The position numbers and the translations under genes are program-made. DNA of 64,000 nt, taken from the NCBI RefSeq assembly GCF_025149785.1, contig NZ_CP102277.1, forward strand, positions 372,001 through 436,000, given 5' to 3'. Position 1 is the first letter of the stretch, and each line of letters begins with the position of its first letter. Below are positions 61,604 through 64,000 of the stretch, piece after piece. The notes below the pieces were generated by a model. That model did no database searches. It was not told the DNA's origin and saw only the letters and a list, made by a program, of their open reading frames with translations. The DNA comes from Coprococcus comes ATCC 27758. Its GTDB lineage: Bacteria > Bacillota > Clostridia > Lachnospirales > Lachnospiraceae.

Positions 61604-64000
61604 ATGAGAAAAAAATCGCAAAAGTTTAGTCGTTTTATTGCAAGCGCAAATTGTGTTAATTACAGAAATGATGCAATTATTGTGGAAAAATTTAATGAAA
61701 GTGTTAGAAAATATAAACGATTCGCGGATATAAATGCAGCAGGAGACGAAGAGCTTGCGTCGGAAAAATTGAGAGATGCAGGAACAGACTTATATCAATC
61801 GTGTGAATGGGCATTAAAAAATTATCTGTATAAAGTTGCAATTACACGTTTTGAAAACGGTGAGATTTCTAATGAAAAAAAGGGGAATGAGATAGATTTT
61901 TTAAGTATGAAAGATACTAATTTGTTTAAACTTATAGATGCTTTTAAGTTAAAATCAAAACCGGATTATGTAACATTAGGAATTAATTTAGATACAATTT
62001 TGTATGGAGCACAAAAAACCAATAATGGACCCAAACACAATGCAACTGTACCAGATCCCAATACATATAGGAAAGCAGTAGGAGAAATTAGAAAGATTAT
62101 AAAGAATTATGTCATAGATGCAGATTTAGATTTAATAGAAGATTCTATATATGGTTCACAAAATGTCTGGTATGAATTGTTAGAAGAAACAAATGACTTT
62201 TCTGATGCATATCATTATGTGTTAGTAACTAAAACTATCAGCAATATAAATGTTAAAGGATTATTTAGTAGAAAATGGGATTTGGTTATCGATTTTGATT
62301 ATGATTCTGATGTGACTGGATTGGAAAAAGAATATACAAAAATATGTGGTGTGGTTCCTTGGATTAGAATGTTGACCAAAACGGAAGCAAATAGAAAATT
62401 TTCAATATCTAATTTACCCTATTGGATTATGGCAAATGGATGTGCTGATGATCCTGATACTATAATTGATGAAAGTAGGTGGAAGAGTAAGTATGGTCGT
62501 TATTTGTCCGATGTATTAGAAAAATTTCATGAAATGTATACAAAACCTGTCAAAGTATTCATATATCCTATTGACAATGAAAAAAATCTAGAAAGGGTTG
62601 TTGAAGCATTCGATGATGTATATGAATCGGGTGATGATGCGGATTATTATGTGCTGTCAGCACAGGGGGAGTATAGTCGTATTGATAATGGAAATTTTAG
62701 GATTCTTCCACTCAAATTCAAAGAATTTTGTGATAATTTATTGATTCATTATGAAGCGGATAGATTTATTGCAAAATCTTATGAAAATCAATTACCTACT
62801 GTAAATAAGGAGATGGTACTTATTTCGGAAGCATTTGCGGCAGAATTAAGAGACTCATTTGAAGTGGTGTATGTAGGTGTAGATAGACAAGAGGAGTATG
62901 ATGCGACTAAAACTTCGAGAAACTATTTTTATCGCGGAGATATTCCGATTAGCTGGTATGGTTTAAATCATAATTTTGATGTTGTAAGAAAAATTAAAAC
63001 TTCTATTATTGATAAAATAAAGACGGATATGCAAGATAGAGGTAGATTGTTGAAAAGGGTGTGTTATGAACCAGGTGTAGGAGGAACTACACTTATGAGA
63101 AGGATTGCATGGGAATTGAGAGAACAGTATCCTACGATGATATTACAAAAGTATAATGAGCAAACAGCTAAAAATATTCAGAAAGTATATGATATTACAC
63201 ATAATCAGATATTAATTATGGTGGATAATAACGATGTAGAACTTGAAGAAGCTAAGAATTTGCAAGTAGAACTTAAAAAGATGGGATTTTCTTTTGTAAT
63301 ATGTTATTTTGAACGTAAACTGAAAGGAATGCATTCGGAAAGTGGAGCAATATATGATGTGGTACAATCGCTAAATAGGGTAGAAGCCTTAGAAATGAAA
63401 AATAAATTGCAATATTATATTGAAGAGCAAGCGATAGAAGATAGATTAAATTCTATAATTGAAAGTATGGAAAAAGAGGAAAAGACTCCTTTTATTATGG
63501 CTATGTATACTTTTAACGAAAATTTTGCAGGTATAAAACCATACATATATAATTACTTGGAACATATGAATCCACAAATTAGAAAAATGATATTTGCAGT
63601 ATCACTTGCTGATTATGGAAATACGGCGATTGATGTTCAGTTTTTTATGGATTTATTTCAAGATGATACAATTGAAGATTTTATTGTTGAGTCAATGCCG
63701 GGAGTTAATGAATTAGTAAAAATAGAGAAGAAAAATGGAAAAGATCAGATAAGGATAAGGTATCATTTGTTTGCAAACGAAATATTGAGGCAAATGTCAT
63801 TGGGAAAAGATGCAAAGGAAATATCGTTCTTAAATTTGGTTGATGATATTCTTGTGTTTATAGAGGATTCTCGAAATGGGAAAATAACAATAAATCAAAA
63901 TACATTATCGCTTATGCGTAGTTTATTTATTACAAGAAATGCAGATGTAGATGCTGAAAAACCAGTGTTCTCGCCATTGATTGAAAAGTTGAAAGACGAG
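61604..64000 (+). CDS. Large P-loop NTPase of SAMD9/STAND-like type (3' end outside window)
   Basis: At least 799 residues, open at the window edge. AAAAGGAGACC precedes the ATG. Residues 1 to about 470 have no recognised domain; parts around 140-430 (VVPWIRMLTKTEAN, YPIDNEKNLERVVEAFDD) look like a folded alpha/beta sensor or nuclease region. The P-loop is EPGVGGTTLMRRIAWELREQ at 489-508; the usual Lys is replaced by Gly. A Walker B-like ILIMVDNND follows (D541/D544). From about 640 the sequence is helical, as in TPR-type STAND sensors. The GGTTL...W.L motif recalls the SAMD9 family. A role in antiviral defence is inferred from motif and from neighbours. Confidence 0.72.
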   Translation, partial: MRKKSQKFSRFIASANCVNYRNDAIIVEKFNESVRKYKRFADINAAGDEELASEKLRDAGTDLYQSCEWALKNYLYKVAITRFENGEISNEKKGNEIDFLSMKDTNLFKLIDAFKLKSKPDYVTLGINLDTILYGAQKTNNGPKHNATVPDPNTYRKAVGEIRKIIKNYVIDADLDLIEDSIYGSQNVWYELLEETNDFSDAYHYVLVTKTISNINVKGLFSRKWDLVIDFDYDSDVTGLEKEYTKICGVVPWIRMLTKTEANRKFSISNLPYWIMANGCADDPDTIIDESRWKSKYGRYLSDVLEKFHEMYTKPVKVFIYPIDNEKNLERVVEAFDDVYESGDDADYYVLSAQGEYSRIDNGNFRILPLKFKEFCDNLLIHYEADRFIAKSYENQLPTVNKEMVLISEAFAAELRDSFEVVYVGVDRQEEYDATKTSRNYFYRGDIPISWYGLNHNFDVVRKIKTSIIDKIKTDMQDRGRLLKRVCYEPGVGGTTLMRRIAWELREQYPTMILQKYNEQTAKNIQKVYDITHNQILIMVDNNDVELEEAKNLQVELKKMGFSFVICYFERKLKGMHSESGAIYDVVQSLNRVEALEMKNKLQYYIEEQAIEDRLNSIIESMEKEEKTPFIMAMYTFNENFAGIKPYIYNYLEHMNPQIRKMIFAVSLADYGNTAIDVQFFMDLFQDDTIEDFIVESMPGVNELVKIEKKNGKDQIRIRYHLFANEILRQMSLGKDAKEISFLNLVDDILVFIEDSRNGKITINQNTLSLMRSLFITRNADVDAEKPVFSPLIEKLKDE

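Noticed and set aside
1-64000. tRNA or rRNA genes
   Set aside because: No cloverleaf with a TTCGA-type T-loop and no rRNA-like segment was seen on either strand when reading through the spacers. A tRNA search program would settle this.

Overview
This window looks like chromosomal DNA from a Gram-positive anaerobe of the Clostridia, most likely a Lachnospiraceae-type gut bacterium. The grounds are purine-rich AGGAGG ribosome-binding sites, TTGACA/TATAAT promoters with 16-18 bp spacers, a class I SAM (S-box) riboswitch in front of metK, a lysyl-tRNA synthetase with a C-terminal tRNA-binding domain, and fragments of clostridial-type integrative elements. The genus cannot be fixed from the sequence alone.

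Layout. 1-17 kb is ordinary housekeeping DNA: the 3' end of topB, a DUF2185 gene, a decayed acetyltransferase, a GC-rich hairpin element, aroK, murA, S-box/metK, a two-component system, a TrmH-type methyltransferase, an unusual in-frame patatin/ornithine carbamoyltransferase ORF, birA, dusB, greA and lysS. From the lysS stop onward the DNA is accessory. 17-20 kb carries small genes (CPBP protease, membrane XRE regulator, DUF3784, DUF6483, DUF6440). 20.4-26.1 kb is the wreck of an integrative element: a ParA gene whose 5' and 3' parts lie 4.5 kb apart, separated by a complete lantibiotic-type resistance module (ABC ATPase, two permeases, response regulator, kinase). 26.1-29.6 kb holds a truncated LysR gene, a flavodoxin, a carboxymuconolactone decarboxylase/cupin gene and an aldo/keto reductase. 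A diverged copy of the LysR-flavodoxin-decarboxylase cassette, with an intact LysR, lies at 50.6-52.9 kb.

30-37 kb contains an AAA/DUF4143 ATPase and a compact envelope-lipid operon (phospholipase D-type synthase, response regulator, kinase, FUSC-type membrane protein, CDP-alcohol phosphatidyltransferase). Next comes a protein with six SH3-like repeats split by a restriction-endonuclease-like domain. 38.8-50.3 kb is a patchwork of small conserved genes (HD hydrolase, TrmH methyltransferase, ZIP transporter, ketopantoate reductase, methyltransferase, transglutaminase, TraX, zinc alcohol dehydrogenase) and several pseudogenes.

53.9-64 kb is a defence and integration hotspot. A triple gene scar ending in an integrase tail leads to two truncated low-molecular-weight phosphatase 5' ends, each followed by 11-bp-spaced direct repeats like integrase arm sites. 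Between them sits a Gabija system (gajA-gajB) with a PIN-domain nuclease gene and a gene for a repetitive protein. Beyond the second site lie a truncated DpnII-type endonuclease and the first 799 codons of a very large NTPase, open at the window edge, whose P-loop resembles the SAMD9-type GGTTL motif. This last gene is the best candidate here for a poorly described immune protein.
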